DNA of 64,000 nt from Hymenobacter piscis (GTDB lineage: Bacteria; Bacteroidota; Bacteroidia; Cytophagales; Hymenobacteraceae): contig NZ_JAHHZN010000010.1 in NCBI RefSeq assembly GCF_018760735.1, forward strand, positions 1-64,000, read 5' to 3'. How positions within the stretch are numbered: position 1 is the stretch's first letter; each line of letters opens with the position of its first letter. The notes under the pieces were generated by a model. The model was not told the origin of the DNA, ran no database searches, and saw only the letters and a program-made list of their open reading frames with translations. A program made the position numbers and the translations under genes. Positions 1 through 7,731 of this stretch are shown here, one piece after another.

Positions 1-1
1 C

Positions 2-121
2 CAATTTGCCCGCCAAACGGCACAAACCATCTATCAGGCTCACCAGCAGCAGTGGGCGCCCTACTTGCGCCAGCTACTGGCGCAGCCCCTCATTCCCGCA
101 CTGCTACCCGTAAGTGCGTAA
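2..121 (+). CDS. 3' end of an unidentified gene (partial)
   Basis: An open frame enters from the left edge and ends at TAA (119-121), giving 39 codons. The tail is rich in Gln, Ala and Leu and looks helical, and its codon use resembles the neighbouring real genes. I recognise no domain. A barstar-like gene begins 42 nt downstream, so a ribonuclease partner would be the natural guess, but this tail does not resemble a barnase C-terminus. The product stays unknown. Confidence 0.45.
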   Translation, partial: QFARQTAQTIYQAHQQQWAPYLRQLLAQPLIPALLPVSA

Positions 122-163
122 GTCCTAATAATGTAAGTCTTTGATTACTTAATCGCAACGCCC

Positions 164-427
164 ATGACCCTCGACCTGACCGGCATTACCAGCAAAGCGG
201 CGCTGCACCAGCTGTTCAAGGAGCAGCTGGGCTTTGAAGAGTGGTACGGCCCCAGCTGGGACGCCTTCTGGGATTCGGTGGTGGCCCTTGTGGAGATGCC
301 ACCCGTGCTGACGCTCACAAACTGGCAGGAATTTGCCGAGCACTGCCCCCGCGACATGCAGCTACTGCGGCAGGTGATGCAGGACTACGCCGTGGAAATG
401 TACCCGAAGCAGATTGTGCTGGGATAA
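164..427 (+). CDS. barstar-family ribonuclease inhibitor
   Basis: 87 residues, close to the usual barstar length of about 90. The central segment FEEWYGPSWDAFWDSVV (about residues 24-40) matches the barstar core, in which a Tyr-Gly-x-x-Trp-Asp-Ala-Phe/Leu-Trp-Asp helix carries the acidic surface that plugs the active site of barnase-type RNases. The family binds and inhibits guanyl-specific RNases in the cytoplasm. No barnase-like gene is visible downstream, and the gene just upstream is cut by the window edge, so the toxin partner is either off-window or absent. Orphan barstar-like proteins are common in bacteria, and an immunity role is inference. Confidence 0.85.
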   Translation: MTLDLTGITSKAALHQLFKEQLGFEEWYGPSWDAFWDSVVALVEMPPVLTLTNWQEFAEHCPRDMQLLRQVMQDYAVEMYPKQIVLG

Positions 428-575
428 ACGCCTGGCATAGTTGGAGTAGCGCGACGATTACGCGGCGGGAAGCCAATGAAACGGCGGGTCCGGCCAGCCA
501 CTTTCGGGTTTGAGCGGTTATAGCACCTTGTGCCGGACATCCCCCGGCATACACCCTTCCCGAATTTCAACCCTC

Positions 576-1646
576 ATGAAGCACATAGCCCTTGTAGTAG
601 GTGCCAGCGGCATCATCGGCAGCAATCTGGCCCGCGAGTTGCTGGCCCACGACTGGCCCACTTACGGCCTCTCCCGCTCGCCCCGCCCCGACGACGTGCC
701 CGGCCTGCACCCCGTAGCCGCCAACCTGCTCGACCCCGCCAGTCTGCAAACCGCCCTGACCAATATTGCGCCCACCCACGTATTCATCACCACCTGGATG
801 CGCCAGGACACCGAGGCCGAGAACATCCGCGTCAATAGCCTGCTGGTGCGCAACCTGCTCGATGCCCTGGCTCCCAGGAAATCGGTGCGGCACGTGGCGC
901 TGGTAACGGGCCTCAAGCACTACCTGGGGCCGTTCGAGGCCTACGTGAGCGGGGGCACGCCGCCCCCCACGCCCCTGCGCGAGGAGCAGCCCCGCCTCCC
1001 GCTCGACAACTTCTACTACGCCCAGGAAGACGAGGTGTACGCCGCCGCCGCCCGCGACGGGTTCACCTGGAGCATCCACCGCCCCCACACCATCATCGGG
1101 AAGGCCGTGGGCAACCTCATGAACCTGGGCACCACCCTGGCCGTGTACGCCAGCATTTGCCGGGAAACCGGCCGCCCTTTCCGCTGGCCCGGCTCCGAAG
1201 CCCAGTGGAACGGCCTTTCCGACGTAACCGACGCCCGCATCATCGCCCGGCAGCTGCGCTGGGCCGCCACCACCGAAGCTGCCCAAAACCAGGCCTTCAA
1301 CATCGTAAACGGCGACGTTTTCCGCTGGAGCTGGCTCTGGCCCCGCCTGGCCGCGTGGTTCGGGGTGGAAGCCGTGGGCTTCGACGGCACCATGCACCCG
1401 CTGGAAGCCGAGCTCAGCCAGGACGCCCCCGTGTGGCGCGACATTGCCGAGCGCCACAACCTCACCGAGCCCAACCTCGACCGCCTCGCCTCGCCCTGGC
1501 ACACCGACCTGGATCTGGGCCGCCCCATCGAAGTCATGACCGACATGACCAACAGCCGCAAGCGCGGCTTCCTGGCCTACCAGTCCACCGAAGATTCCTT
1601 CTTCGACCTGTTCGAGCAGCTCCGCACTGACCGGCTGATTCCGTAG
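576..1646 (+). CDS. PRISE-type SDR reductase (progesterone 5-beta-reductase/iridoid synthase-like)
   Basis: 356 residues from the ATG at 576. The longer frame from 510 adds 22 residues without family character. The Rossmann motif GASGIIG lies at residues 9-15. Two family hallmarks are visible: TGLKHYLGPF (111-120), with the Lys of the PRISE active site at 114, and NFYYAQED (145-152), with the catalytic Tyr. The characterised family reduces activated C=C bonds of enones with NADPH. The bacterial substrate cannot be read from sequence. The gene is monocistronic and is followed by two palindromic repeats and a terminator. Its TAG stop is 10 nt before the first repeat. Family assignment is strong; physiological role is unknown. 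Confidence 0.85.
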   Translation: MKHIALVVGASGIIGSNLARELLAHDWPTYGLSRSPRPDDVPGLHPVAANLLDPASLQTALTNIAPTHVFITTWMRQDTEAENIRVNSLLVRNLLDALAPRKSVRHVALVTGLKHYLGPFEAYVSGGTPPPTPLREEQPRLPLDNFYYAQEDEVYAAAARDGFTWSIHRPHTIIGKAVGNLMNLGTTLAVYASICRETGRPFRWPGSEAQWNGLSDVTDARIIARQLRWAATTEAAQNQAFNIVNGDVFRWSWLWPRLAAWFGVEAVGFDGTMHPLEAELSQDAPVWRDIAERHNLTEPNLDRLASPWHTDLDLGRPIEVMTDMTNSRKRGFLAYQSTEDSFFDLFEQLRTDRLIP

Positions 1647-1656
1647 ACAGAATACC

Positions 1657-1686
1657 GTAGAGACGCGTATTCGCGTCTCGTCGTTG
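1657..1686 (+). repeat. GTAGAGAC-family palindromic repeat
   Basis: Short hairpin with arms GAGACGCG and CGCGTCTC followed by TCGTTG. The same core and TCGTTG tail recur, with changes, at 37900-37930, in reverse at 38064-38097, and in degenerate form at 58742-58770. This suggests a dispersed repeat family. Confidence 0.75.
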
Positions 1687-1699
1687 CTGACGTTGCCAC

Positions 1700-1735
1700 G
1701 GCTGTAGCGCGAACTACAAAGTTCGCGCTACAGCC
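1700..1735 (+). repeat. GTAGCGCGAAC-family palindromic repeat
   Basis: Perfect 15-bp arms (1700-1714 and 1721-1735, GGCTGTAGCGCGAAC and its complement) around a 6-nt loop. The same GTAGCGCGAAC core occurs at 2570-2652 and 36156-36240. Confidence 0.85.
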
Positions 1736-1736
1736 A

Positions 1737-1793
1737 CCCAAACCGGCCTCAACTACGCTACTAAGCGCCGTGGGGGCCGGTTTTGGTTTTTTA
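1737..1793 (+). terminator. Rho-independent-like terminator after the PRISE reductase gene
   Basis: Arms around AAACCGGCC and GGCCGGTTTTGG enclose a loop of about 26 nt and are followed by a T-run at 1787-1792. No gene starts before 1875, so this is the likely end of the reductase transcript. Confidence 0.6.
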
Positions 1794-1874
1794 TCCGGGC
1801 CATTATCCCGCGCCGACGTATACCCGCAGCACCGGGCCGCATGTGCGGCCACGTAGTCTATTCAGCCTTCTTGT

Positions 1875-2573
1875 ATGCAGCAGTTCACCGTAGAACGCCT
1901 CACTTTCGATACCCTCGCCCAATTGCCCAACTCCTGGCAGCCCACTGATTACAAGGCCCTGCTCACCAAAACCGGCTACGACAACCCCAACGACATAGCC
2001 GCCAACGAGCTGACCGACATGGCCCACATGGCCCTCACTGATCTGGAGCCCACCGAGGCGGCTCAGCTGGTGCTGGAGCATCTGTTCGAAGGCCAGCTCA
2101 CCTCCGGCCAGATCGAAAACCTGGCTCACCAGATGCTCACCGAAAAGCTCTGGGAAGAAAACCCCGAACTAAGCCAGCACGAAGGCTTCTTCAAGGCCAC
2201 CCAGCTGCTCTACACCGCCTACAACGGCAAGTTCCCGCGGGCCGAGGCCGTGCAGTTCCAGGTGCAGCTTACGGCCGAGGACGCCGCAGCCCTAAGCGTA
2301 TTCGACCAGCAGCCCGAAGCCCCGCTCCTGCGCCTGCTCTCCCAGGGCATGCCCGACAATACCCTGCTCAAGCGCCTTTTCCACGAGCAGCTCGACGGCA
2401 CCAGCTTCCCCGAAGCGCCCCACATCATCTGGCAGCTCACGCCCTCGCAGAAGACCGAGAAATCCGTGGTCTTCGACGTGGTCAGCTCCGCCTACTGGCT
2501 CGACGATTTCAAGTACGCCGACACCTACGAAGCCACCACCCAGGCCGACGCCGAAGCCGAAGAAGCAGAGTAG
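1875..2573 (+). CDS. conserved hypothetical, acidic cytoplasmic protein
   Basis: 232 residues starting with MQQFTVERLTF. There is no signal peptide and no membrane segment. The N-terminal 110 residues are Leu/Glu-rich and predicted helical. The C-terminus is a strongly acidic tail of alternating Ala and Glu. I do not recognise a domain, but codon use and length argue for a real gene. It is flanked by repeats on both sides and probably transcribed alone. The TAG stop (2571-2573) is part of a GTAGCGCGAAC repeat, so the repeat begins exactly at the end of the reading frame. Confidence 0.75.
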   Translation: MQQFTVERLTFDTLAQLPNSWQPTDYKALLTKTGYDNPNDIAANELTDMAHMALTDLEPTEAAQLVLEHLFEGQLTSGQIENLAHQMLTEKLWEENPELSQHEGFFKATQLLYTAYNGKFPRAEAVQFQVQLTAEDAAALSVFDQQPEAPLLRLLSQGMPDNTLLKRLFHEQLDGTSFPEAPHIIWQLTPSQKTEKSVVFDVVSSAYWLDDFKYADTYEATTQADAEAEEAE

Positions 2574-2652
2574 CGCGAACTCTGTAATTCGCGCCCCAGA
2601 ACGAAATCACTCAAGCGGCGCGCGGGCGCGAACTGCAAAGTTCGCGCTACTG
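2570..2652 (+). repeat. GTAGCGCGAAC-family inverted repeat overlapping a stop codon
   Basis: Outer arms AGTAGCGCGAAC (2570 on) and GTTCGCGCTACT (ending 2652), with inner partial copies of the same words. The TAG of the left arm is the stop codon of the preceding gene. Confidence 0.8.
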
Positions 2653-2668
2653 CAGCCCCCATATTAAC

Positions 2669-2700
2669 CGGCCCCCGCCAGCTCAGCTTGGCGGGGGCCG
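2669..2700 (+). terminator. GC-rich hairpin, possible terminator
   Basis: Perfect 12-bp arms (CGGCCCCCGCCA and its complement) with an 8-nt loop. There is no T-run on either side, so termination is only a guess. It lies between the hypothetical gene and the porin gene. Confidence 0.4.
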
Positions 2701-2793
2701 ACCTGCTGAAGAGGCATTGGTAACACTGCCGTAATACACCGGACATCTTGAAGTAACAGATAATGCCGCACTTTGCGCCAGCATTATCATTTC

Positions 2794-4002
2794 ATGAAGA
2801 AACTGTTATTCATCCTGCTGCTCCTGACTGCCGGCCGGGTCCACGGCCAGGCCGCCGACTCGGTTTCCTCGGAGCCGGCCCCGGGTAAAAAATGGTACCA
2901 GACGGTATCGGTCCGGGGCTACGTGCAGGCCCGTTACAACCGGCTGCTGGAGACCAACCCCGACCTCACCTGCGAGCAGTGCGACCGGTCGTGGGGCCGC
3001 AACGGGGGCATCTCGCTGCGCCGGATTCGCATCATCTTCTTCGGGCAGCTCCACGAGCGGATGTATTTCTACATTCAGCCCGATTTCGCCAGCACGCTCA
3101 GCGGCAGCTCCTCGCTGAATGCCACGCTCCTGCGCGACGCCTACTTCGATGTGGGCCTCGACAAAGCCAGCCAGTTTCGGGTGCGCCTGGGGCAGAGCAA
3201 GATTCCGTTTGGGTTCGAGAACATGCAATCCAGCCAGAACCGCCTGCCTCTGGACCGCAGCGACGGCATCAACAGCTCCTTTTCCAATGAGCGGGATATG
3301 GGCGCCTTCCTGTACTGGGCCCCGACGGCCGTGCGCCAGCGCTTCAGCCGCCTCGTGAAAGACGGCCTGAAAGGCTCCGGCGACTACGGTGTGGTGGGCC
3401 TGGGCGTCTTCAACGGCCAGACCGCCAACCGCCCCGAGCTCAACAACCAGCGCCACGTGGTGGCCCGCGTCACGTATCCGCTCGAAATCGGGGGCCAACT
3501 CATCGAGCCGGCCCTGCAGGCCTACTCCGGTGAGTACGTGGTCAGCCGCGACCAACTGTCGAGCGGCGTGAAAACCCGCCCCGACCTGCGCTACCCCGAC
3601 CAGCGCGTGGCGGCCACGTTCGTGGTGTATCCGCAGCCCTTCGGCCTCCAGGCCGAGTTCAACGTGGGCCGCGGCCCCGAGTTCAACCCCAGCACCGACA
3701 GCATCGAAACCCAGCGCCTGCACGGCGGCTACGTGCTGCTCAACTACCGCCTGCAGCTCAAACAGCACCAGTTCTACCCCTTCCTGCGCGCCCAGTACTA
3801 CGATGGCGGCAAGAAGCACGAGCGGGACGCCCGCAGCTACACCGTGCGCGAGGCCGAGCTGGGCGTGGAGTGGCAGCCCTTCCCAAGCTTCGAGCTGGTG
3901 ACGATGTACACCCTCTCCAACCGCCGCTTCGAGGATTTCCAGAAGCAGAACAACCGCCAGCGCGGCGGCCTGCTGCGCCTGCAGGCCCAGCTGAATTTCT
4001 GA
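2794..4002 (+). CDS. OprO/OprP-type phosphate-selective porin
   Basis: 402 residues from the ATG at 2794. This start places a clean signal peptide (MKKLLFILLLL, cleavage near VHGQ) at the N-terminus; the TTG at 2773 would add seven residues before it. The mature part opens with VRGYVQARYN and RRIRIIFFGQLHERMYFYIQ, which matches the N-terminal strand pattern of the porin O/P family. Alternating hydrophobic strands continue to a final aromatic residue (LQAQLNF), as expected for an outer-membrane barrel. Characterised members conduct phosphate or polyphosphate, but many Bacteroidetes homologues are of unknown selectivity. A CxxC pair near residue 65 is unusual for a barrel. No phosphate genes are nearby. 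Confidence 0.85.
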   Translation: MKKLLFILLLLTAGRVHGQAADSVSSEPAPGKKWYQTVSVRGYVQARYNRLLETNPDLTCEQCDRSWGRNGGISLRRIRIIFFGQLHERMYFYIQPDFASTLSGSSSLNATLLRDAYFDVGLDKASQFRVRLGQSKIPFGFENMQSSQNRLPLDRSDGINSSFSNERDMGAFLYWAPTAVRQRFSRLVKDGLKGSGDYGVVGLGVFNGQTANRPELNNQRHVVARVTYPLEIGGQLIEPALQAYSGEYVVSRDQLSSGVKTRPDLRYPDQRVAATFVVYPQPFGLQAEFNVGRGPEFNPSTDSIETQRLHGGYVLLNYRLQLKQHQFYPFLRAQYYDGGKKHERDARSYTVREAELGVEWQPFPSFELVTMYTLSNRRFEDFQKQNNRQRGGLLRLQAQLNF

Positions 4003-4048
4003 GGCGGTCAGGCCCGCTGCTTTTATGGAACTTCGGCTTTAGTGCAAT

Positions 4049-4699
4049 ATGGCAACCGCAAGCACCGAATTTCTTCGTCAGCATTACCCTGGCTTGGTCC
4101 TGGGACCGGGATTATTCCATTCCTGGCCAATTGCGCTACGATTTGATCTGCAAAGCGAATCCTCAACTTCCGACGACGCTTATTTTGCGGAGGTCCTGCG
4201 CCGCGCCGCTGTCGTGTTTGAGGCCGTGTTTGCGCCTACCGATGAAGTGCTGGTTGTCGTGCAGCGGCCGCGCCATGAGCGGTGGTTCAGACGTTGGCGG
4301 TTTCGGGCAAACCACTTGGTGCTCCGCCTCCTGAAATCGTCCAAGCAGGAAGCCGCTTTCCAGCGACTTGCTAACCGCACCCGATTCGCCGATACTCGCC
4401 AACTTATCCGGTTTACAGTGCCAAGGAGGATTACGACCATTCCCCACCGGCAGATTCTACAAGCTATAAGTCATCAGGATTTCCCTTCCCGAACCCCGCA
4501 GTTACACGATGATGTGTTCTTCCTCAACCTACGATCCAAGCTGATCCTGCACATGTACGACGACCGGGGGCTTGACCTGATTAGTCCCGACGTGGAAACG
4601 CTGCGCCCATTTCACGCAGACCTCAACCATTTGTTACTAGACTATGACCGGGAGCAAATGACGGCTACGTTTGCATTGACCACGTCTGCCAAACCCTGA
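4049..4699 (+). CDS. DUF3885 domain protein
   Basis: 216 residues, soluble. The pattern matches DUF3885: an N-terminal WPIALRFDL block, a middle helix ending FAPTDEVLVVV, and a C-terminal block with VFFLNL, HMYDDRGLDLI and LLDYDRE. The family occurs in many bacteria and has no assigned biochemical role that I know of. It lies 46 nt after the porin gene and could be co-transcribed with it. It converges on fabI through a shared hairpin at 4706-4734. The confident part is family membership. Confidence 0.8.
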   Translation: MATASTEFLRQHYPGLVLGPGLFHSWPIALRFDLQSESSTSDDAYFAEVLRRAAVVFEAVFAPTDEVLVVVQRPRHERWFRRWRFRANHLVLRLLKSSKQEAAFQRLANRTRFADTRQLIRFTVPRRITTIPHRQILQAISHQDFPSRTPQLHDDVFFLNLRSKLILHMYDDRGLDLISPDVETLRPFHADLNHLLLDYDREQMTATFALTTSAKP

Positions 4700-4705
4700 A
4701 CGCCA

Positions 4706-4734
4706 CAACGCCCAGCCAAACCGGCCGGGCGTTG
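4706..4734. terminator. terminator between convergent DUF3885 gene and fabI
   Basis: Stem CAACGCCC/GGGCGTTG (4706-4713 and 4727-4734) followed by TCGTTTATT on the plus strand. It sits between two convergent stop codons and could serve both. Confidence 0.65.
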
Positions 4735-4759
4735 TCGTTTATTGAGAAGGCAGAAAAGC

Positions 4760-5578
4760 CTACGAGTTGGCCTTCGACATCAGCTCCACGATTTCCTCCG
4801 AGATGCCGGTGGTGCTGAAGCCGCCGTCGTGCATGAGGTTCTGCATGGTCACGTAGCGGGTCAGGTCAGAGAACAGCGAAATGCAGTAGTCGGCGCAGGC
4901 TTCGGCCGGGGCGTTGCCCAGGGGCGAGAGACGGTCGGCGTACTCGTAGAACGCATCGAAGCCGCTGATGCCGGTGCCGGCCGTGGTTTTGGTGGGCGAC
5001 TGCGAGATGGTGTTCACGCGCACTTTCTTGAGCTTGCCCAGGCGCTGGCCGTAGCTGCGGGCAATGCTTTCGAGTACGGCCTTGGCCTGCGACATGTCGG
5101 TGTAGTCGAGGAAGGCGCGCTGGGCGGCAATGTAGCTCAGAGCCACGGCCGAGCCCCACTCGTTGAAGGCGTCCTGCTTCTCCGCTACGGCCAGCATCTT
5201 ATGGAACGACAGGGCCGACACGTCGAGGGTTTTCTGGTACCACTCGTAGTTCAGCTCACCGTAGTGCTTGCCTTTGCGGATGTTGGCGCTCATGCCAATG
5301 CTGTGCAGCACGAAGTCGAGCTTGCCGCCGAGGTGCTCCTGGGCGCCCGAAAACAGCTTCTCCAGGTCCTCCATGGAGGTAGCATCGGCCGGGATAATCA
5401 GGGCGTCGCACTGCTCGGCGAGCTTGTTGATTTCGCCCATGCGCATGGCCAGCGGGGCGTTGGTGAGCACAAAGCGGGCACCTTCGGCGTGGGCTTTCAG
5501 GGCCACTTTCCAGGCAATGGATTCTTCGTTCAGCGCGCCGGAAATGATACCGACTTTGCCCGCGAGTAGGTTAGGCAT
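4760..5578 (-). CDS. fabI: enoyl-[acyl-carrier-protein] reductase (NADH)
   Basis: 272 residues; E. coli FabI has 262. It catalyses the last reduction of the type II fatty-acid elongation cycle. The atypical SDR cofactor signature GIISGALNEESIAW is at the N-terminus. Tyr149, Tyr159 and Lys166 align with the FabI triad Tyr146, Tyr156 and Lys163 of E. coli. LHSIGM (91-96) and SPTKTTAGTGI, the substrate-flap region, are also present. It is the last gene of the leftward block with recN. The 262-nt spacer to recN carries an inverted pair of 8-bp arrays, one of which begins next to the fabI start codon. Confidence 0.95.
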   Translation of the reverse strand: MPNLLAGKVGIISGALNEESIAWKVALKAHAEGARFVLTNAPLAMRMGEINKLAEQCDALIIPADATSMEDLEKLFSGAQEHLGGKLDFVLHSIGMSANIRKGKHYGELNYEWYQKTLDVSALSFHKMLAVAEKQDAFNEWGSAVALSYIAAQRAFLDYTDMSQAKAVLESIARSYGQRLGKLKKVRVNTISQSPTKTTAGTGISGFDAFYEYADRLSPLGNAPAEACADYCISLFSDLTRYVTMQNLMHDGGFSTTGISEEIVELMSKANS

Positions 5579-5840
5579 GAGGTGAGATGGTGAGGTGGTG
5601 AGATAGTGAGTTTGACGTTTTGGGGGCCTGCCGGCGCGTAAAGCGTTATGAAAGCGGGCGGACCGATCATCGTAAAGTTCCAGAACTACGATGACGCAAT
5701 TTGCGCAATCCGCGCCATATGCGTCTATCGAGAACCGAATTTTACCGCTTCTCCCCCTTCGCCACCCAACTCGCGCTTCTCAGGCAATTAGGGCCAACGA
5801 ACGTCAAACTCACCATTTCACCACCTCACCATCTCACCTC
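5579..5840. repeat. inverted pair of 8-bp tandem arrays between recN and fabI
   Basis: Left array 5581-5611 has units GGTGAGAT, GGTGAGGT, GGTGAGAT and AGTGAGTT. Right array 5808-5840 has units AACTCACC, ATTTCACC, ACCTCACC and ATCTCACC, the same words in reverse. The right array begins directly at the recN stop codon (5841-5843, TAG on the minus strand), and the left one at the fabI start. The middle (5612-5807) shows no gene I can support. Confidence 0.8.
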
Positions 5841-7514
5841 CTACCCCGCCATTTCCACCCCGCGCAGGGCCAGCAGCTCACGGGCGCTCTGGGTGGCGTG
5901 CAGACTGGGCTTGGCCCCGGAAATCATCTGGGCAATTTCGTGGATGCGCTCCTCCTGGCTCAGCTCCCGGATACGGCTGACGGTGCGGTCGGCGCGGTCT
6001 TCCTTGTACACGAAGTAGTGGGCGTCGCCGGCGGCGGCCATCTGGGGCAGGTGGCTGATGGCGATGAGCTGGTGCTTTTTGGCCATCTGCTGCATCATGC
6101 GGCCCACTTTCAGGGCAATTTCCCCGCTGATGCCGGTGTCAATCTCATCGAATACTATCGTCGGCAGAGCGGTTTTGTCGGCCAGCATGTACTTGATGCA
6201 GAGCATGAGGCGGGAGAATTCCCCGCCCGAGGCGGCCTTGCTCAGCGTCTGGGGCTGGGCGCCCTTGTTGGCCGTGAACAGGATGCTGATTTCATCGATG
6301 CCGCTGGCGGCGGGGGCGCCTTCCTGGTGCTGCACCACAATGCGCGAGTGCGGCATGCCCAAGTCCATGAGCAGGGCGGCCAGCTCCTTCTCAAACTTGG
6401 GGAACACCTTGCGGCGGGCTTCCGAGAGGCGCAAAGCCTGCTTCTGCACTGTGGCCAGGGTGGCCTCGGCGTCGCGGCGCAGGCGGCTGATCTGCTTGTC
6501 GAGGTTGAGGACGGAGCCCACTTTGTCGCGCAGGTCGGCGCGCACGGCCAGCAAATCCACCACGTCGCGGACCTGGTGCTTGCGCTGGAGGCTGTAAAGC
6601 ACGTTGAGGCGACTCTGCAGCTCGTCGATGCGGGCCGGGTCGCCCTCGGTGCGGCGCTCCACCTGCTCAATTTCGTCGGTGATGTCGCGCAGCTCAATCA
6701 GGCAGCTGTCGAGGCGGTGGCGCAGCTCCTTGACGGGCTCGGAGTAGGGCGCAATCTGGCCCAGCAGCACGGCCGCGTCCTTGAGGGCGCCGGTGGCGCA
6801 GTACTCGCCCTCGCTCAGGCTTTGCAGGGCGTGGGTGAGCTTGTACTTGATTTCCTCGGCGTGCTCCAGCTCCTTCACTTCCTGCTCCAGCTCGTCCTGG
6901 CGCTCATTGTCGAGGCTGGCTTCCTCCAGTTCATTGAGCAGAAAGCTGTGGTAGTCGAGCTCCTTGTTAGCCTGGGCTACCTGGCTTTCCAGGGCCTTGA
7001 GGTCGGTTTCGAGCTTGCGGTACTGGCGATAGGCCCCGCTGTACTGGGCGCGGGTGGGCACCAGGTTGGCGTACAAATCCAGCAGGTTGAGCTGAAACAC
7101 GGCATCCCCGAGCAGCAGCGTATCGTGCTGGGAGTGGATGTCCATGAGGTTGGCCCCGATGTGGCGCAGGGTTTCCAGCGTCACGGGCGTATCGTTCACG
7201 AAGGCCCGGCTCTTGCCGGCCGGACTCAGCTCCCGGCGCAGAATGCACTGCTGGTCGTAGTCGAGGTCTTCGGACTCGAAAATATCCTGGAGCTGGTAGC
7301 TGCGGATGTCGAAGTGGCCCTCAATCACGCACTTCTTGTTCGTGTCGAAGAGCATGCGCGAGTCGGCGCGGTTGCCCAGCAGCAGGCCGATGGCGCCCAG
7401 CATGATGGATTTGCCGGCCCCGGTTTCGCCGGTGATGATGTTGAGCAAGGCGGAGGGCTTCAGCTCCAGCTTCTCAATCAGGGCGTAATTCTGAATTCGT
7501 AAGTCAACCAGCAT
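5841..7514 (-). CDS. recN: DNA repair protein RecN
   Basis: 557 residues from the ATG at 7514 (MLVDLRIQNYALI). Upstream codons in the same frame lack family character. RecN is an SMC-like ATPase acting in double-strand-break repair. Walker A GETGAGKS is near residue 30, two long coiled-coil stretches rich in Glu/Gln/Leu occupy about residues 150-380, the ABC signature SKAASGGEFSRL follows, and Walker B TIVFDEIDTGISGE is near residue 470. Length fits the family. It lies between the DUF4835 gene and fabI, an order common in Bacteroidetes. Its TAG stop is the first element of an 8-bp array. Confidence 0.95.
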   Translation of the reverse strand: MLVDLRIQNYALIEKLELKPSALLNIITGETGAGKSIMLGAIGLLLGNRADSRMLFDTNKKCVIEGHFDIRSYQLQDIFESEDLDYDQQCILRRELSPAGKSRAFVNDTPVTLETLRHIGANLMDIHSQHDTLLLGDAVFQLNLLDLYANLVPTRAQYSGAYRQYRKLETDLKALESQVAQANKELDYHSFLLNELEEASLDNERQDELEQEVKELEHAEEIKYKLTHALQSLSEGEYCATGALKDAAVLLGQIAPYSEPVKELRHRLDSCLIELRDITDEIEQVERRTEGDPARIDELQSRLNVLYSLQRKHQVRDVVDLLAVRADLRDKVGSVLNLDKQISRLRRDAEATLATVQKQALRLSEARRKVFPKFEKELAALLMDLGMPHSRIVVQHQEGAPAASGIDEISILFTANKGAQPQTLSKAASGGEFSRLMLCIKYMLADKTALPTIVFDEIDTGISGEIALKVGRMMQQMAKKHQLIAISHLPQMAAAGDAHYFVYKEDRADRTVSRIRELSQEERIHEIAQMISGAKPSLHATQSARELLALRGVEMAG

Positions 7515-7664
7515 AACCGAAAACGTGAAGGCCGGAGCGCCGGCCGTGGCTACCAAAGAAAGCGGCGCTACGGACCCGTTTCGCAAAGTCAGGCCTAGTA
7601 GCTTTAGCAAAGCTACTAGTTCGGTTAGTCAGATGCTAGTTATTTTCGCAGGAAAGCAAAAAGA

Positions 7665-7731
7665 GGCTGTTGGCCGTTAGCCGAGGGATATTAGCTAACG
7701 GCTAACAGCCCTCGGCTAACGGCCAACAGCC
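7665..7731. repeat. heptamer-phased inverted array at the DUF4835 gene stop
   Basis: 23-bp perfect arms (7665-7687 and 7709-7731) that can each be cut into 7-bp words such as GGCTGTT, GGCCGTT, GGCTAAC and AGCTAAC. The central 21 nt follow the same 7-bp phase. On the minus strand the array starts right after the TAA stop of the DUF4835 gene (7732-7734). Confidence 0.85.

Noticed and set aside
2773..2793. TTG start seven codons before the porin ATG
   Set aside because: It would place charged and polar residues before an otherwise standard signal peptide.
5691..7502. 603-codon open frame opposite recN
   Set aside because: It mirrors recN on the other strand. The opposite frame has all RecN motifs, while this one is low-complexity His/Gln/Val/Leu sequence, a typical GC-rich antisense shadow.
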